DNA from: Tipula vernalis | Lineage: Eukaryota > Arthropoda > Insecta > Diptera > Tipulidae | Assembly (NCBI GenBank): GCA_958295665.1 | Contig: OY282560.1 | Location: forward strand, 54,994,333-55,058,332 | DNA length: 64,000 nt | Reading direction: 5' to 3' | Part shown: positions 1-9,661 of the stretch, piece after piece | How positions within the stretch are numbered: position 1 is the first letter of the stretch | Layout: every line of letters starts with the position of its first letter | Translations under genes and position numbers: made by a program | Notes under the pieces: model-generated | Seen by the model: only the letters and a program-made list of their open reading frames with translations | The model's database searches: none | Told to the model about the DNA's origin: nothing

Positions 1-33
1 TCCAATTACCAGAAGCAGCTGATCATATCATGA

Positions 34-193
34 ATGATATATATGTGGATGTATATGATCTCTGATGTGGATGATCTCATGACGGGAGCAGACACGATCT
101 GTGACGCAAGAAGACTAAAGAACGATATACAATCAATCCTAGAGAGTACTGGTTTTCACCTAAGAAAATGGGTATGCATATGCAGTAAAAAGG
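34..193 (+). pseudogene. BEL/Pao reverse transcriptase fragment
   Basis: This is a short relic of the reverse transcriptase of a BEL/Pao LTR retrotransposon. The peptide contains DVDDLMTGADT followed by a helix ending in GFHLRKW. In this family the pattern is YVDD-L-TGA followed by GF-LRKW, so the catalytic-site Tyr position reads Asp here. The fragment is cut by the window start. About 20 codons after the RKW motif the homology stops, and an integrase fragment follows in another frame, so the rest of RT and RNase H are missing. It cannot be functional. The clade assignment rests on motif recognition only. Confidence 0.65.
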
Positions 194-525
194 ATGGTTC
201 ATGGCTGTGTTCAATGTACCAAATACAAAGCAAAAGAGATGACTCAAATAATGAGTGACCTGCCTGAGGCGCGAGTTGATCTAATAAGACCGTTTTTAAA
301 AGTGGGAGTAGATTATGCAGGACCGTTTTCAACCCACTTATCCAGAGGAAGAGGGCTGAAGACGTATAAAAGCTATATTTGCTTATTCGTTTGCCTTAGC
401 ACTAAGGCTGTCTACCTGGAGTTGGTGACTGATCTCACAACCGAAGCATATCTTGCAGCTCTTCGAAGATTTGTGGCACGAAGACGGATTTGTAAAGAAA
501 TCCACAGTGGCAATGGAACGAACCG
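194..525 (+). pseudogene. BEL/Pao integrase fragment
   Basis: This is part of the integrase of a BEL/Pao element. Visible landmarks are a C-x2-C-like start (VQCTKYKAK), MSDLPEARV, GVDYAGPF with the first catalytic Asp, a stretch FVCLSTKAVYLELVTDLTTE, then LRRFVARR and SGNGTN, where the second catalytic Asp of the usual SDNGTN reads Gly. The similarity ends abruptly after SGNGTN near 520, and the DNA beyond is a Pao protease in the opposite orientation. The catalytic Glu region is absent. The reading frame continues to 652 only by chance. It probably belongs to the same relic as the RT piece just upstream, with a deletion between them. Confidence 0.8.
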
Positions 526-1330
526 CCTTTTATCATGTTGTTTTTTATTATCGATGGATAGTAGTCTGCCCCTAGCACAAGATCGATTGATTGAGCTTGG
601 TAGTAAGATGGATCTGCTAATTCTACATTCTGCAGATAGGTCCATTTACTAGTGTCGACATTTGGCTCGGGTAGTTGTTGTGTTAATTTGTCGAATACTA
701 AGGCTTCAACCTCTAATCGGAAGTCTCCCTCGAATCTTGGGGCTAGTTTTAGGTTTATTATATGCTTACAAATGCCAGCCTTATTTCCGCCTATGCCAGA
801 AATGTTCACATGATCCTTCTTCTATTTGACATTTAATAAGTTGGCCGCCTTTGCAGAGATTAATGTTGCCTGTGAGCCTGGATCTATTAGTGCCCTCAGT
901 GTGGTGAATTTCCCATCTTCTGTTTCTGCTCTCCTGGGCCTTGCTGGTTAACCAGGAATGTTTGTGTCGTACCTTTAGTGGTTGTTGATACTGAGTTGTT
1001 TTCATGTATAAGAGTATGGCGGGCTTCTTTACATACCATGCTGCGTGTATTTGATGTGCGTGACGTCATTATTGGTGTATATGGGATAAGTAGCGCTCGA
1101 TGGGCCGCGTTGATTTCTATGCCACTCGTTACTTCTTGGGGACACTTGTTTGATGGTTCAAAAATTCGGGTGATTCACTGTTCAATTTTAAGCGATGTGT
1201 TCTGATTTCGTTGCGGTATTTTCCGTTTCCAAATTAGTGCTGAATCCAAAAGTGTTGTTAATAGTTTTTTCCGTGTCCGGGGAGAGAGCTGTGGTAATGA
1301 TGTCAAGATAATTCAGGTAATAATCAAAAC
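515..1330 (-). pseudogene. BEL/Pao gag-protease fragment, inverted
   Basis: On the - strand this reads as the end of gag plus the aspartic protease (DUF1758/retropepsin type) of a BEL/Pao element. From about 1170 down there is a decayed zinc-binding region ending in VCKEARHTLIHE (family pattern C-x2-C then HHTLLH). After a frameshift near 925 comes LRALIDPGSQATLIS, with the DPGSQ active site. An in-frame TAG follows, then ISGIGGNKAG, LADPSYYQ and IDLVLGADYY. Homology stops near 515, exactly where the + strand integrase stops. Two lesions at least (one frameshift, one stop) show it is dead. Similarity beyond about 1170 is very weak. Confidence 0.75.
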
Positions 1331-2804
1331 ACGTTTTAACTTTATTTAGACTTTAGGTTTTTATAATTTCTTTTATTTATTTTAGTTGTGAACACTTCGA
1401 GAGATTTTTTCCAGAAAACAAGAAAAAAAATACATTTTCTAAATTTACAAATTTATACAAATTTGACAATTATGTTCTAATGACATCTACTTTTTGATAT
1501 TGAAATGATCAATTACTTTAATTGTCAGTATTTATCATGAATCTATCACGAGGCAGATGTCTCTATACGCCATTATGGAGTAAGTAAATTTTCGTTTTAA
1601 AAATGTCAAATAAGTGTAAATAAATAATTATGCTGTCAAAATATTAAAGAGGTACAGAGGTAAGTTATATAATGCAAATTTGGGTATTAATTTAAGAATA
1701 AAAATTGACATATGATTATAATTACAGCTTACATGTAACTTGGGCTTAATTGTGGATATGATGAACGAACCACGAACTGGAGATGAAATTCGTGATGATC
1801 AGCAGTGATTCAGATAAGTAAACAGCTGGAATTAATTTTCTTCATTGGTTCTTTGTGGGTTTGTTTTGTTTATTTTCAGGAACCTTTGTGTGGTCTGCTG
1901 TTGCGCAAACAATTGGAATGTTTGTTTAAGCAAAGGACACAGATAGTTGCTCTACTCCTCAATTATTTTCCTACCAATGTTGACATCTCCTTGAATAATT
2001 TGCACTCCTCGAACTTATGACTACCTTGACATCCCTTTACCAGACACTGATTGTTGATTGTTGCAGCATGTACACGTCTTAGGGGCGGTATATATTGTGA
2101 CTAAGGGCTGCTTACTTTAGTATGTCCCATCGCCTCTAAAGATTGAAATCTCCTTTCCAAAAAACGAAATAATTCGTTTATTTTTGGAATTTCCTACTGG
2201 ATTCTGGATCTAATTTTCTACTTAAGATGAAAGCTATGAATGCATCAAATGAAGCGCTTATATTGAGGCGGTTGATATTGTGGAGCATTTCTCCCGTTGA
2301 TTCTGTATACACCGCTGATAATTATAGCAATGAATTGAAATATTTGGTTGCCAGAAGTCTAGGGTTGTTGTATCTGGCTTGTAATATTTCCCAAGCTTTC
2401 TCAACGTATCAGTAGTATCAGAATCTGAGGAATAATTCTTGAATGGAGATATTAATAAAGCTTAACAAAGATAATTTGAGTTTACTAAAATAAAAGCTAA
2501 TTCTGCTAATTTTGATTTACTTATCAAAAGAACAAAATTATTTTTCTGAGTGTAGTTTCCGCAGTTATGATCCTAAGTGTGTAACCTTTCGTGAACATAT
2601 ATTTGTTTGGCCAAAAGTTGGCGATATATGTAAGTGTGTTGTGATTAGATTTAGTCGCGGTAATAAAGTGCCCTTCGAACCAGATGTTTATACAAAGCAG
2701 TAGGCGGCAGAACAGTTTCAGATGAAATGTTATTGGGGTCAGAATTTTTTTGATTAAAATTTATCGTTAAAATTGGGTTTGATAAGTAGAAGTAGTTAGT
2801 CCTT
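1331..2804. other. AT-rich stretch without recognisable gene
   Basis: Short open frames here (for example 1805-2020, 2227-2415, 2512-2703) show no motif I recognise and no codon pattern that stands out. It may hold old retrotransposon UTR or LTR sequence, but I cannot support a boundary. GC content rises sharply near 2805, where the LINE begins. Confidence 0.5.
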
Positions 2805-2887
2805 CAGGGGCGCGTTAAGTTAACGGCGTGCGCGGATCAGAGATCGGCATACCTCTATCGTCTGGCCGTAGCTAGAGTAGGAGAAGT

Positions 2888-3391
2888 GTGGCGAGGTGCG
2901 AAGCTGGCAGTGGTGGCAGGGATGAAATCCCGAGCAGCCCAAGGGCGCGCGTCTGGCTGCCAATCGAGTCATCCTGTCCGGATGAAATTATGTGTATAAT
3001 TCGGGCAAGTAACGTGGATCTTCCGACGGATAATTGCAGGATCGTGAAACAAGAGGAGGCGAAGGGAGGATCTAGGTTGTCCATTTTAGTGGTGAACAAG
3101 GAGTCCCTAGCCCCTCTAGCTAAAACTAAGGGGGTAATCGACTTCGGTTTCGGGTCGATTACCCTTAAGGTGTTTAAAAAGGATGAGGCTGAAGCAATTG
3201 CGGAAGACCTACTAGGAAAAGAACAGGGAGGGGGTGGTGCCATACAGGACGTTGGGAGCTCTGTGATGGAGCGACTAACGGTCATGGGTAGTCGCCTATC
3301 CCTGGACTCGAACGAGGAGGATTGGGTCGAGTCGATGGAGGAGGAGGGTGGCATAAAGACCCAGCACCTAGCATCGGAATGTTCAGATTAA
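2888..3391 (+). pseudogene. LINE ORF1 (gag-like, DUF4780-like domain)
   Basis: This 167-residue open frame encodes the C-terminal part of a LINE ORF1 nucleic-acid-binding protein. Recognisable segments are WLPIESSCPDEIMCIIRAS, a region ending IVKQEEAKGGSR, and GVIDFGFGSITLKVF, which I associate with the DUF4780 domain of insect LINE ORF1 proteins. An acidic tail (EEDWVESMEEEGG) follows. The N-terminal part and the start codon are uncertain; the similarity begins close to the ATG at 2888. The zinc knuckles seen in some related proteins are not visible. ORF2 overlaps its end in another frame, the usual arrangement in such elements. Confidence 0.65.
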
Positions 3392-4073
3392 TCTTCACCA
3401 TTCTAAGGCTGCCTCGGCAGCCCTGATCTTCAGACCGACCAAATTGGATGAGGACATAATCCTAGTTCAGGAACCCTGGATTAGTAAAAACAAGATCTGT
3501 GGCCTCGGTTTAAAAGAATATACAATTATATACTCTTCTAAGTCCGATAAGATCAGATCTTGCATTCTAGCTAAAAATAACTTGAGTATTTTTCTTCTTC
3601 CACAATATAGTAGTGGAGAGGTACTGGACGTTACCTTTGCTTCGGACTTTGTTACACATATGGTCAAAATATGGCGGGTTGCGAATGAGCACTCCTTCTC
3701 GGACCATCGGTACGTGACGTTTAATATTGACATTCACCCTGTTACCCGGAAGTCCTGCAGGAATCCTAGAAGGACTAACTGTAACAAATACGGGGAAGTG
3801 TTAGTAGGACTCTTACCGACCGATACTTTGAGGCAACCAGCCACAAAGAAGGAGCTGGATTTACTGGTGGAGGAAATCACAAGCGCCTGTAACTTGTCCT
3901 TGGACACTGCGTGCCCCAGGAAGATACCTAAAGGGAAGCAGAAACCGGTATGGTGGTCCAGGGAGCTGGGAATCCTACGTTCAGAGTGCAGGAAAGCATT
4001 CAATAGAGCAAATTGCTCTAGGGAAGCTCAGGACTGGGACTCCTATAAGGAGCACCTTAAAAAGTATAAATAG
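3378..4073 (+). pseudogene. LINE ORF2: endonuclease part
   Basis: This is the APE-type endonuclease domain at the N terminus of LINE ORF2, which nicks target DNA to prime reverse transcription. It opens near 3378 with VQINLHHSKAASAAL, overlapping the end of ORF1. Next come VQEPWI, with the catalytic Glu, and ICGL. Near 3610 the sequence jumps from an early beta strand to DVTFASDF and then to SFSDHRYVTF (the SDH motif). About 100 central residues (the region with the conserved D-x-N and RG motifs) are deleted. The frame ends in a TAG at 4071-4073, where relatives would read on. The domain is therefore inactive. Confidence 0.8.
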
Positions 4074-5760
4074 GAATTAAGAAGGGCGCGGAGGAGGTCT
4101 TGGAGACTATTCGTTGAAAAAATGGAAGATTTTTCGGAGACTTCGCGACTCAGGAAAATCTTATCTAAGAGTCCAACGAGCCCTAGTTACTTGATCAAAC
4201 CTGATGGGCTGTGGACAACGTCTACTGGGGAATCACTGGCGCTTCTGTTGGATACCCATTTCCCAGGTAGTGTGGATGTGTCGACTGAGCTTGGCAGGGA
4301 GGGGGCAAGAGTATCGTCGGGGTGCCCGGAGGAAATCGTGTGCAAGAACCGAATCCTATGGTCACTAAACAGCTTTAAACCCTTTAAATCGGCTGGCCCG
4401 GACGGTATGAGCCCAGCAGAGCTGCAAAAATACTCGTCGATCATTCTCCCATGGCTGGAGGTGATCTTCAGGGGGTGTCTAAAACTGAATTATATTCCTA
4501 GGAAATGGACGAAGGTTAGGGTGATTTTCATCCCGAAAACGGGAAAGAATTCACAGACCTACCCAAAGGACCTAAGACTGATAACTCTATCATCCTTTCT
4601 GTTGAAAAACACTTCTCAACATGCGTACTGGAAAGGGAGATCTGTGGACACGGCTCTGCATTCCTTGGTGCGAACAATTGAGAAATCAATTCACTCGAAA
4701 GAGTACTGTATGGTAGCCTTCCTCGATATAGAGGGCGATTTTAACAACGTCAGGAAGGAGGCAGTTCGGGAAGGACTGTCTTTCTTAGGTGTGGACGACC
4801 CCTTAGGGAGAATAATAAATCAGATGCTAGAAGGCAGGATTATTAATGCGGATATTGGGGAAACCACCGTAAGAAGGCGGGTAGTTAGAGGAACTCCGCA
4901 AGATGGTGTCCTATCACCTCTTCTCTGGAACATAGTTATCAATGGATTACTTTTGGAACTGGAGAGGGAGGGAATAGGAGTGATAGCGTATGTAGATAAC
5001 GTAGCGATCGCGATCTCGGGTAAGTACCTAGGCACGATTAAGGAGGTCATGCAACACGCGCTCGTAATCATTATAAAGTAGGCCAGCAAATGTGGGCTGG
5101 GTATAAATCCATCCAAAACAGAGCTGATACTCTTCACCAAGAAACATAAAATTCCGGTAGTCGCCCCTCCTACCTTAAATGGCACGCCACTGGCCTTTAC
5201 TGATAAGGCAAGATTTCTGGGCATAATCTTGGACAGTAGGCTAAATTGGATGCCTAATATTTGAGAGAGGGTAAAGAAGTCTACCATGGCTCTGTACTCA
5301 TGTAGGACCGCCGTCGGAAGGACATGGGGTCTAAAACCAAAGCTGGTACACTGGCTTTTCACCGCTGTAGTCAGACCGATTCTGATGTACGGGGTGAGTT
5401 TGTGGTGGCCAGCACTATACAAGAAAACTTATAAGAATAAGATAGAGAAGGTGCAGAGAACGGCCTGCTTGCTTATAAGCGGGGCACTGAGGACAACTTC
5501 TACATGTGCTCTGGAGGCTATGATCTACCTTCTTCCTGTCGACATCTTTTGTAAGCAGAGAGCGGCAACTACGGCTGCACGACTCTCTGCCGTGTGTGAG
5601 TGGAAATGTCTTCAGAAGGGCCACTCGACGATTGGCAGGTCGCTAAAGGCAGATGTGGTGAATAGTGACTACACAACACCGGTTGTTTGCTTTGAAATGG
5701 GTTTCCGGACTCTTCTCCTTTCAAGGGAATCATGGGGGAACAGGTCAATAGCAGAAACTG
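4074..5760 (+). pseudogene. LINE ORF2: reverse transcriptase part
   Basis: This continues in the same frame as the endonuclease. RT landmarks in order are FKSAGPDGMSP, RVIFIPKTGK, LRLITLSSFLLK, QHAYWKGRSVDTALH, FLDIEGDFNN (palm Asp), RGTPQDGVLSPLLWN and AYVDNVAI. The last of these is the catalytic box, normally AYADD, so the second catalytic Asp reads Asn. About 30 residues are missing between SSFLLK and QHAYW. Downstream come GINPSKTELILF, FLGIILDSRLNW and a thumb-like region with WGLKPKL and VVRPILMYG. In-frame stops are TAG at 5079-5081 and TGA at 5262-5264. Taken together the enzyme is dead. Confidence 0.85.
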
Positions 5761-6608
5761 GTTGTATACAATTTTACACTGACAGCTCCAAGCAAGACGG
5801 CAAAGTCGGAGCAGGAGTCTTTTGTGACAAATTAAATGTGAATTTATCTGTTCGTCTTCCTGATCACTGCAGTGTGTACTAGGCGGAGGTGGTAGCGATT
5901 GAGGAAGCGCTGTCGTGGTTGAGGCATAATGTCATATACACAAGGGATATAACAATATATGTGGACAGTCAGGCGGCAATCAAGTCGCTGGAATCAGTTT
6001 ATCTGACATCCGTGGTGGCATTGAGGTGCCGCTCATCTCTTAACGAGATGAGTGAGCAGTTCAATATCTAGATAGTCTGGGTCCCCGGTCACTTGAACGT
6101 ACGGGGGAACTGCAGGGCGGACGAACTGGCAAGGCAAGGTACAACTCTCCAATTGAATCCGGAAAGGGCAAATCTGGGGAGGCCCATAGCGGCGATTTTT
6201 AGGGCGCTTGGTAATGAGGCGATAGCCTCGGCACAGAAGAGGTGGACTAACACCATAACATGCAATGTAGCGTGGCAAGTCTGGCCGAAACTGGACTTGG
6301 AGCACGCCAAGACGCTACTATCCTTACGCAGACCTGACTTAGGTATAGTCGTAGGGGTACTCACAGGACACTGCCTCATTGGGGAGCATGCGAGGAGGCT
6401 TGGGTCAATGACAAATGACTTCTGTAGAAGCTACATGGATGAGGAGGAAGAAGAGACTCTGAGCCACTGCCTCTGCTCATGCCCGGTGCTAGCTTACAGG
6501 AGGCACAAATATATGGGCAAGTATAGTTTGGACGGCCTTATGGATCTCAAGAACTGCAATGTGCGAGATATCTTACGCTACATAAGTAGCTCAAATTGGT
6601 TCCAGTGA
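5761..6608 (+). pseudogene. LINE ORF2: RNase H and C-terminal zinc motif
   Basis: This is the RNase H domain of the LINE, still in the ORF2 frame. It shows FYTDSSKQDGKVGAGVF (first Asp), AEVVAIEEALSWL (Glu), IYVDSQAAIKSL (second Asp), VWVPGHLNVRGN and ADELARQG (last Asp). Two TAG stops interrupt it, at 5879-5881 just before AEVVAIEE and at 6069-6071 before IVWVPGH. The C-terminal tail has CRSYMDEEEEETLSHCLCSC, the Cys/His cluster that closes ORF2 in this type of element. It ends at 6608. All four RNase H catalytic positions are conserved despite the stops. Confidence 0.85.
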
Positions 6609-6684
6609 AGGTGGAAGGGGAGTAGGATCCCTCGGTATCACAACGGACCGTCATCGGTCTAAGTGTGCGTTTTGGCAGCCGCTC

Positions 6685-6702
6685 TAACCTAACCTAACCT
6701 AG
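6685..6702 (+). repeat. (AACCT)n 3' tail of the LINE
   Basis: TAACCTAACCTAACCTAG lies about 80 bases after the ORF2 stop, where the LINE ends. The unit is the complement of the TTAGG insect telomere repeat. I take it as the element's 3' terminal repeat rather than a telomere, because only three units are present. Confidence 0.7.
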
Positions 6703-6703
6703 T

Positions 6704-7993
6704 CCTTTTACTTGCTTAATATTCGGAATTTTCAAAATTAAAATTTACTTTTTCCGAAATGTAAACATTCTGCATACGGTGCGGGATATTGAAACACCGA
6801 CATATGTATCCAACCCTAAGAAGTAAGGTTGAATACTAGACTAATTCGAATATTACATCTTTAGTTGTTAACAAATTTTTTCCGTTCATTCGTCCGTTGA
6901 TCGTCGAGTTCATGTACATAAATTAATTCCAATAAAATGGATATACCAAAATATAAACGTTAGGTATTCAATACATAAATTACAAAATGGGAAATACATA
7001 ATTTAACTAGGCCACAAAACGATATAAATCTCAACGAACTTGTCTGTAATTTGTGTATTATTTTATTACTGTATAACACGCAATTCACTATATAGATACC
7101 GGCATCGTGCACACCTAGCGATACGATAGACCTCTCACATTCAACAATAATTAATAATTCACATAATTACAAGATATATTTCATAACACAATTTTTCTAA
7201 ATATCTATGTACAAACATAATGTATATACGAATGCCAATGAGTTCCAAACTATAATCTTCAAATGTACTAGAAATTCAATTACCTTAGATTTGTTTGAAA
7301 AATTATATTGTAAGTGAAAGTAAAACCGTTTTTTATTTCGTGTTATATTCATTATCTATAATCTTGGTATAATGGTATAATGGCGATTTTCTAAGACACG
7401 GAAAATCAACTGAACGTATATACTTAAAACCATGTTACATAGGAAGATAAATGTTATATGGAATAAAAAATACTTGTTGTTTAGAAATTTATAAGACAAG
7501 AAGTTTAAAATTATTGATTTTATCATTTTGATTGAGTGTATTATTATGGCGCTGTTCTTTCTCGTTTATATATATGTACATATGTATGTAAAATGTTTAT
7601 ACTCAAACAACAGATTGCAAGATGTTTTGGAATTTTGTATTGTTTGGCTTCAGCTACTATCAAAAAAAAATGTTTAATTGAATCAAAATCTATATTTTAA
7701 AACAGTTTAATTTTAATTTGTCAAGTTGTTAACCTACAATTTTTGTTATTGTTCTAATAATGTGTTTGAAATTTATTATGTGAGCGGGAGAGCAACGGTA
7801 AATACAAGGTGTCACACAAACCTCAAATTAAATTCCATAATCAAACAGATAAAGGAAATAGAAATAGTTTAGTTAGCCCACTTAGTGAATGGTAAAAATT
7901 GCTACCAATGTTCTGAATTAGTTACTGAATTTTAAATAGAATTCTGCTTTTCCTAAAACGTATTTCCTGCCAAAACTACAATAACCTCGAAAT
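6704..7993. other. AT-rich noncoding stretch
   Basis: No open frame with recognisable similarity is seen on either strand. It contains a fly-type TATATGTACATATGTATGT motif near 7571-7590 and many homopolymer runs. Confidence 0.5.
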
Positions 7994-8162
7994 TGTTGGA
8001 GGAATTACTTAAAACGTCAATATAGACTTATATTGGAACATACCCTTCAGGTTTTGTTCAACACTATAAATGTATTGATGTATGTATATAAAATAAAAGA
8101 ACGTTTCAGTTCAGTGAATTACATTGATGTGTAAAAACCTTTCTATTTTTACTCTGCCAACA
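7994..8162 (+). repeat. Copia 5' LTR
   Basis: The LTR runs from TGTTGGAGG to TGCCAACA, so its ends form the perfect inverted repeat TGTTGG/CCAACA with the canonical TG...CA. The 3' end abuts a primer-binding site at 8163. At 169 bp it is shorter than the 276 bp I recall for the Drosophila copia LTR. No second copy is present to confirm the boundaries. Confidence 0.7.
8085..8116 (+). promoter_or_regulatory. Putative core promoter in the Copia LTR
   Basis: A TATATAAAA box at 8085-8093 is followed by two TCAGT initiator-like motifs at 8106-8110 and 8111-8115. The second lies about 26 bases downstream of the TATA start, which is the usual spacing for an arthropod promoter. An AATAAA at about 8092 could serve as the LTR polyadenylation signal. 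Confidence 0.45.
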
Positions 8163-8177
8163 GGTTATGGGCCCAGT
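8163..8177 (+). other. Copia primer-binding site (initiator tRNA-Met type)
   Basis: GGTTATGGGCCCAGT begins directly after the LTR end. Drosophila copia primes from an internal fragment of initiator methionine tRNA, and its primer site has this sequence type. The perfect placement supports both the LTR boundary and the Copia assignment. Confidence 0.75.
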
Positions 8178-8326
8178 ATAAAATAAAGTTTTTAATCAAA
8201 AATTATTAAAAAATCAAAAAATCGTGCTTTAAATTATTATTAAAAACGTTTGTTTGTAAATAATTCATTGACTGCCATAGTTATTTTAAAAAGGACTGTA
8301 ATTTTTTTTTTTCATAAAAATAATAA

Positions 8327-8890
8327 TTGAAAATGATAAGACAACCATTGAAAAACTACGCGGGTCGGAAAATTATCAAACATGGTCGTTTGCTAACAGA
8401 TCCGATAAAATTGAAAAAAGCGAAGGCTAAAATAATTTTGTCGATAGAAAGTGGATTGTACGTTTATATTCTAACATGTTAGACTGCATTTGAAATATGG
8501 AATAAATTGCAGTCAATGTTCGAGGGCAAATGTCTTTCTCGCCGTTTCGGTCTATTACGTAAATTAATTTCAATTAATATCGAATCATCCGAAAGCATGG
8601 ACGATTATATATCAAAGATTGTCGGTATAGCGTATAAATTAAATGCGATAGGTTTCGAAATTTCCGAAGAACGGGTGGGATCAGTTTTATTGGCTGGATT
8701 GTCAGATCAATTCAGACCATTTATAATGGGAATAGAATCAAGCGGAACGAAAATCACCGGTGATTCAATTAAAACCCGTCTTTTTCGCATCATCTACTCA
8801 CAATCAGGCTTTTGTTGGAAAACAATTTAAGAAACAATTTAAAAAGTGTGAACACTGTGGTAAAACAAATCATAAATCATCGAGATGTTT
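8327..8890 (+). pseudogene. Copia gag with zinc knuckle
   Basis: This is the nucleocapsid/capsid gene of the Copia element. A degraded start reads as the family pattern KL-G-NYQTW (frames shifted) near 8350-8390. After a TAG near 8480, an open stretch encodes FEIWNKLQSMFEGK and DDYISKIVGIAYKLNAIG, then LLAGLSDQFRPFIMGI, typical of copia-type (UBN2) gag. At about 8844-8890 a CCHC zinc knuckle is present (CEHCGKTNHKSSRC; C-x2-C-x4-H-x4-C), but in a different frame from the preceding stretch. At least one stop and two frameshifts make it a pseudogene. Confidence 0.75.
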
Positions 8891-8893
8891 TAA

Positions 8894-9237
8894 ATGGTTA
8901 AAAACAATAAAGCAGTGAACAATGAAAAAATAAATTCAAATAATTCTCCAAACGTGTTTAGTGCCTTGATCTCAAATAATATTGTTAATGGAAACGTGGT
9001 GTGTCCATCATCAAACCGAAAGGTTTTTTATTTGGATAGCGGAGCTTCACAACATATGATAGTTAATTCTGAATGGTTAAATGATGTCCGACCAACAAAT
9101 ATTAACCATATTTGTGCTTCTAATAACAAGAAATTTAATGTGATATGTGTTGGTGATTTAACAATTGACATAGATGGCAAGGGCATTGAGGTTAAAAATG
9201 TATTATGTGTTCCAGAGCTGGCACCAAAATTGGCGTA
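8894..9237 (+). pseudogene. Copia aspartic protease
   Basis: This is the protease domain of the Copia polyprotein. The active-site motif FYLDSGASQHM is intact (D-S-G-A-S), followed by the region ending EVKNVLCVPELAPKLA, which corresponds to VLYVP-L in relatives. The segment between the zinc knuckle and the protease is short and polar. The frame ends in TAA at 9235-9237 because of a frameshift; the pre-integrase segment continues in an overlapping frame from 9205. The protease fold itself looks complete, but no intact polyprotein can be made. Confidence 0.75.
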
Positions 9238-9661
9238 AAAAAAATTAAGTCAAAAAATGGCATCGAATTCAAAAATGAGGAAATTCAGTTAATTTGTGAA
9301 ATATGTATTAGAGGTAAACAAACTCGGCTTCCGTTTACAAATATCGGAACAAGGGCAAAAAACTTACTCGAATTAATTCACACCGACCTGTCTGGACCAT
9401 ATAATACTTCAATGGACGTTCAAAATATTTTCATACATTTATTGACGATTTTTCCAGAAAGGTGTTTATATATTTTCTAAAAAATAAAGATGAAGCTCTA
9501 TCGAATTTCAAAATGATTAAGGCAGCGGTGGAAAACGAAAAAAAAAAAAATAAAGAAAAATCTTTCGATGCGATAACGGTGGTGAATTTATGAATATTCA
9601 TTTTGATAAATTTCTAAAATAATGCGGTATCAAACATCAAACTACGGTTCCTTATACACCC
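9205..9661 (+). pseudogene. Copia pre-integrase and integrase, truncated
   Basis: This holds the end of the gag-pre-integrase zinc region and the N-terminal half of integrase. CEICIRGKQTRLPF is the second half of the H-H-C-C finger; LIHTDLSGPY carries the first catalytic Asp. In other frames follow FIDDFSRKVFIYFL and, near 9570-9610, DNGGEFMN with the second catalytic Asp. The last recognisable residues are HQTTVPYTP, ending near 9661. The catalytic Glu that should follow (QNG-AER) is missing, because the satellite starts there. Several frameshifts and an A-rich run at 9537-9550 interrupt the frame. Confidence 0.75.

Larger units (their letters stand above)
2805..6702 (+). mobile_element. Non-LTR retrotransposon (LINE) relic
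   Basis: This is a nearly colinear, 5'-incomplete LINE of the endonuclease/RT/RNase H type found in insects (I/LOA/Jockey-like group; the clade is not certain). It has ORF1, an overlapping ORF2 in one frame from about 3378 to 6608, a short 3' UTR and an (AACCT)n tail at 6685-6702. ORF2 carries at least five in-frame stops and two internal deletions, so it is not mobile. It is much more GC-rich than the flanking DNA. Confidence 0.85.
7994..9661 (+). mobile_element. 5' portion of a Copia (Ty1/copia) retrotransposon
   Basis: It contains a short LTR, a primer-binding site, gag with a zinc knuckle, protease and the first part of integrase, in the copia order gag-PR-IN. The element stops abruptly in integrase where the 173-bp satellite begins. 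RT, RNase H and the 3' LTR are absent from the window, including the far side of the satellite. Confidence 0.85.

Noticed and set aside
2872..3354. 160-codon - strand open frame opposite LINE ORF1
   Set aside because: It is the antisense shadow of a recognised LINE ORF1.
4820..5422. 200-codon - strand open frame opposite LINE RT
   Set aside because: The + strand shows clear RT motifs throughout. The antisense frame has none.
6685..6702. True telomeric repeat
   Set aside because: Only three AACCT units, placed exactly at the end of a LINE, and flies lack this telomere type.
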